64,000 bases of DNA from contig NZ_JAUSVX010000003.1 in assembly GCF_030814995.1 (NCBI RefSeq), positions 248,001 through 312,000 of the forward strand, read 5' to 3'. Below are positions 61,922 to 64,000 of this stretch, piece after piece. This DNA comes from Labrys wisconsinensis (GTDB lineage Bacteria; Pseudomonadota; Alphaproteobacteria; Rhizobiales; Labraceae). A program made the position numbers and the translations under genes. Position 1 is the first letter of the stretch. Each line of letters opens with the position of its first letter. The notes under the pieces were generated by a model that saw only the letters and a list, made by a program, of their open reading frames with translations, was not told where the DNA came from and searched no databases.

Positions 61922-63028
61922 TCACGCCGACCTTCCGGCAGCGGCCTTCGCCGAGGCCTGGGCCGCCTGGGCCTCGGACCGCGTCAGGCGGAAGCGATAG
62001 AGGATCAGGGTGTCGCAGGCGAGCACGTAGAACAGGAGCAGGCCCTGGATCACCTTGGTGATGCCGATCGGCACCTTCAGCGTGATCTGCGCCGCCTCGC
62101 CGCCGAGATAGGAGAGCGCCAGCAGCAGCCCCGCCAGCAGGATGCCGATCGGATTGAGGCGGCCGAGGAAGGCGACGATGATGGCGGTGAAGCCGTAGCC
62201 GCTGGCGAAGGGCAGCTGCAGCATGCCCATGGTGCCCGCCGCCTCGCTGATGCCGGCGAGCCCGGCCAGGGCGCCGGAGACCAGGAAGACGAAGATGGTC
62301 ATGCGCCGCGGCGAGAAGCCGGCGAACAGGCCGGCGCGCGGCGCCTGGCCGAGCAGGCGGATCTCGAAGCCCTTCAGGGTGCGGGCCAGCAGGAAGGCGG
62401 TGGCCAGCACCGCCACCAGCGCCAGGGCCGCGCCGAGATGGATGCGGCTGTGCGGGATGATCACCGGGATGACGTTGTCGAAATCCGCGGTCAGCGGGAA
62501 GTTGAGCCCGGCCGGATCGCGCCAGGGCCCGCGCACGAGATAGTCGAGCAGCTTGTCCGCGACATAGACCAGCATCAGGCTGGTCAGGATCTCGTTGGTG
62601 TTGAAGCGGATCTTGAGCAGCGCCGGGATCAGCGCCCACAGCGCCCCGCCGGCCATGCCGGCCAGGATGATCGCCGCCACGGCGAAGCCCGAGGAGGTGC
62701 CCTGGCAGGCGAGCGCCACGCCGCCGCCGCAGGCGGCGCCGATGATGTACTGGCCCTCGGCGCCGATGTTCCAATTGTTGGAGAGGTAGCACAGCGACAG
62801 GCCGACGGCGATCAGCACCAGCGGCGTCGCCTTGACGAACAGCTCCTGGAAGGTGCGGAACTGGGTGAGCGGCCGGACGAAATAGACGTAGAGCGCCTGG
62901 CCCGGCGGCTTGCCGTAGAGCGCGAAGATGATGGCGGCCGACACCAGCGTCAGCGCGATGGCGATCAGAGGCGAGGCCAGCGCCATCAGGCTCGAACGCT
63001 CCGGACGCTTCTCCAGCTCAAGCCGCAT
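61922..63028 (-). CDS. BMP-type (nucleoside) ABC transporter permease 1
   Basis: 368 residues (YufP/NupP-like). YLSNNWNIGAEGQYIIGAACGGG replaces the NLGVEG motif of its partner, and AFLGRLNPIGILLAGLLLALSYLGGE closes the C-terminal bundle. The start at 63028 lies inside the 3' end of the ATPase gene (stop at 63018), an 11-base overlap that implies coupled translation. Confidence 0.88.
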   Translation of the reverse strand: MRLELEKRPERSSLMALASPLIAIALTLVSAAIIFALYGKPPGQALYVYFVRPLTQFRTFQELFVKATPLVLIAVGLSLCYLSNNWNIGAEGQYIIGAACGGGVALACQGTSSGFAVAAIILAGMAGGALWALIPALLKIRFNTNEILTSLMLVYVADKLLDYLVRGPWRDPAGLNFPLTADFDNVIPVIIPHSRIHLGAALALVAVLATAFLLARTLKGFEIRLLGQAPRAGLFAGFSPRRMTIFVFLVSGALAGLAGISEAAGTMGMLQLPFASGYGFTAIIVAFLGRLNPIGILLAGLLLALSYLGGEAAQITLKVPIGITKVIQGLLLFYVLACDTLILYRFRLTRSEAQAAQASAKAAAGRSA

Positions 63029-64000
63029 GGGCAGCGCCCCCCATCAACAGACCGATGCGCTCCAGCGTCATCTGCGGCGCCGGATCGGCGGCGGACAGGC
63101 GCCCGTCATGGATCACCGCGATACGGTCGGCGATCTCGAAGATCTCGTCGAGATCCTGGCTCATGACGAGCACGGCGGCGCCGCGCCGCGACAGATCGAT
63201 CAGGGCCTGACGGATGGTCGCCGCCGCGCCGGCATCGACGCCCCAGGTCGGCTGGCTGACCACCAGCATGCCCGGCTCGCGCAGCATCTCGCGGCCGACC
63301 ACGAATTTCTGCAGGTTGCCGCCGGAGAGCGAGCCCGCCTCCGGATCGCGCTTGCCCTTGCGGACGTCGAAGGCCGTCGACACCGCATCGGCCTGCGCCG
63401 CCGCCTTGTCGAGGTCGACCATGCCGTGATGCACCAGCCCGGCGGTGGCGTGGCCGGTCAGCAGCGCATTCTCGGACAAGGGCAGCCGCGGCGCCGCGGC
63501 ATGGCCGAGGCGCTCCTCCGGGACGAAGGCGGCGCCGAGCCTGCGGCGCGCCGTGACGCCGAGCAGCCCGGCCGGCGTGCCGTCGATGCGCAGGACCTCC
63601 GCCCGCGGCGCCGGCCGCTCGCCCGACAGCGCCGCGAACAGCTCGGACTGGCCGTTGCCGGCGACGCCGGCAATGGCGACGATCTCTCCGCCCCGCACCT
63701 CCAGCGACACGTCCTTCAGCGCCACGCCGTGCAGGTCCTCCGGCGGCATCGACAGGCGATCGAGCGTGAGGCGCGCGCCCCCCTCGCCGGCCTTCCGGCC
63801 GTGATGGACGGTGGCGATATCAGCGCCCACCATCATGCGCGCCAGGCTGGCCGGCGTTTCCTGCCGGGGGTCGCAGGTGGCGACCTTGCGGCCGTGGCGC
63901 AGCACCGTGGCGATATGGCAGATGCGCTTCACCTCCTCCAGGCGATGGGAGATGTAGAGCACCGCCCGCCCCTCGGCCGCAATCCGCTCCAGCGTGACGA
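63018..64000 (-). CDS. BMP-type (nucleoside) ABC transporter ATP-binding protein, 5' end outside window
   Basis: C-terminal part of a double ATPase of the RbsA/NupO class; the frame is open to the window edge, so the N-terminal ATPase with its Walker A is not visible. Seen are the H-loop of the first domain (LYISHRLEEVKRICHIATVLRHG), then the second domain with GVAGNGQSELFAALSGERPAP, FVPEERLGHAAAPRLPLSENAL, LSGGNLQKFVVGREMLREPGMLVVSQPTWGVDAGAAA-type signature and VLVMSQDLDEIFEIADRIAVIHDG. It powers the two permeases encoded downstream. Confidence 0.88.
   Translation of the reverse strand, partial: VTLERIAAEGRAVLYISHRLEEVKRICHIATVLRHGRKVATCDPRQETPASLARMMVGADIATVHHGRKAGEGGARLTLDRLSMPPEDLHGVALKDVSLEVRGGEIVAIAGVAGNGQSELFAALSGERPAPRAEVLRIDGTPAGLLGVTARRRLGAAFVPEERLGHAAAPRLPLSENALLTGHATAGLVHHGMVDLDKAAAQADAVSTAFDVRKGKRDPEAGSLSGGNLQKFVVGREMLREPGMLVVSQPTWGVDAGAAATIRQALIDLSRRGAAVLVMSQDLDEIFEIADRIAVIHDGRLSAADPAPQMTLERIGLLMGGAAHAA

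Overview
The window is about 64 kb of GC-rich, densely coding DNA with many ATGA/GTGA start-stop overlaps. It is almost entirely transport and catabolic genes, each block with its own local regulator. Gene content (several complete or partial ABC uptake systems, the membrane urate oxidase PuuD, a RuBisCO-like protein of apionate catabolism, RimO, a GGDEF/EAL protein) suggests a metabolically versatile soil or plant-associated alphaproteobacterium, probably Hyphomicrobiales (Rhizobiales). I cannot name the genus. I see no rRNA, tRNA, CRISPR array, insertion sequence or phage gene, and no gene-free stretch longer than 300 bases.

Layout. 1-6.3 kb: a branched-chain-amino-acid-type ABC transporter (ATPase cut by the window edge) with an M19 dipeptidase-like protein, a ketoglutarate-semialdehyde-type aldehyde dehydrogenase and a divergent LysR regulator. 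6.3-7.4 kb: a plant-like SABATH carboxyl methyltransferase. 7.5-14.4 kb: a spermidine/putrescine-type ABC transporter in one operon with an aminoglycoside-phosphotransferase-fold kinase and a class III aminotransferase-fold enzyme, which looks like a phosphorylate-then-eliminate route for a hydroxylated amine. 14.6-21.3 kb: an IclR regulator, an agmatinase-family ureohydrolase, two class III aminotransferases, an M20 carbamoylase-type hydrolase and an SDR; a repeated AT-rich motif links these promoters to the transporter operon. 21.3-28.4 kb: two cyclic amidohydrolases, a DUF1989 protein with a tiny ribbon-helix-helix gene, a GntR regulator, a flavin reductase-like protein and an orphan BMP-type binding protein. 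28.4-32.8 kb: a valine/isobutyrate degradation operon. 33.1-38.7 kb: housekeeping genes galE, a GGDEF/EAL protein and rimO.

38.7-46.9 kb is the most unusual block. It encodes homologues of the sulfofructose-1-phosphate aldolase YihT and the sulfofructose kinase YihV, a LacI regulator, an ABC importer without an ATPase, a cyclase-family hydrolase and an SDR. It is bounded by a LysR gene remnant on one side and a broken aldehyde dehydrogenase on the other. It looks like a sulfoglycolysis-type island lacking the known isomerase and glycosidase.

46.9-56.6 kb is an oxo-isoapionate/apionate cluster: sugar-binding protein, a fused ATPase-permease, a second permease, a GntR regulator, an OiaX-like RuBisCO-like protein, two tetrose-phosphate isomerases and an OiaK-like DUF1537 kinase. 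A shared 12-base motif marks both promoters. 56.6-64 kb is purine (urate) catabolism: allantoate amidohydrolase, OHCU decarboxylase, PuuD, and a BMP/nucleoside-type ABC transporter that runs off the window end.
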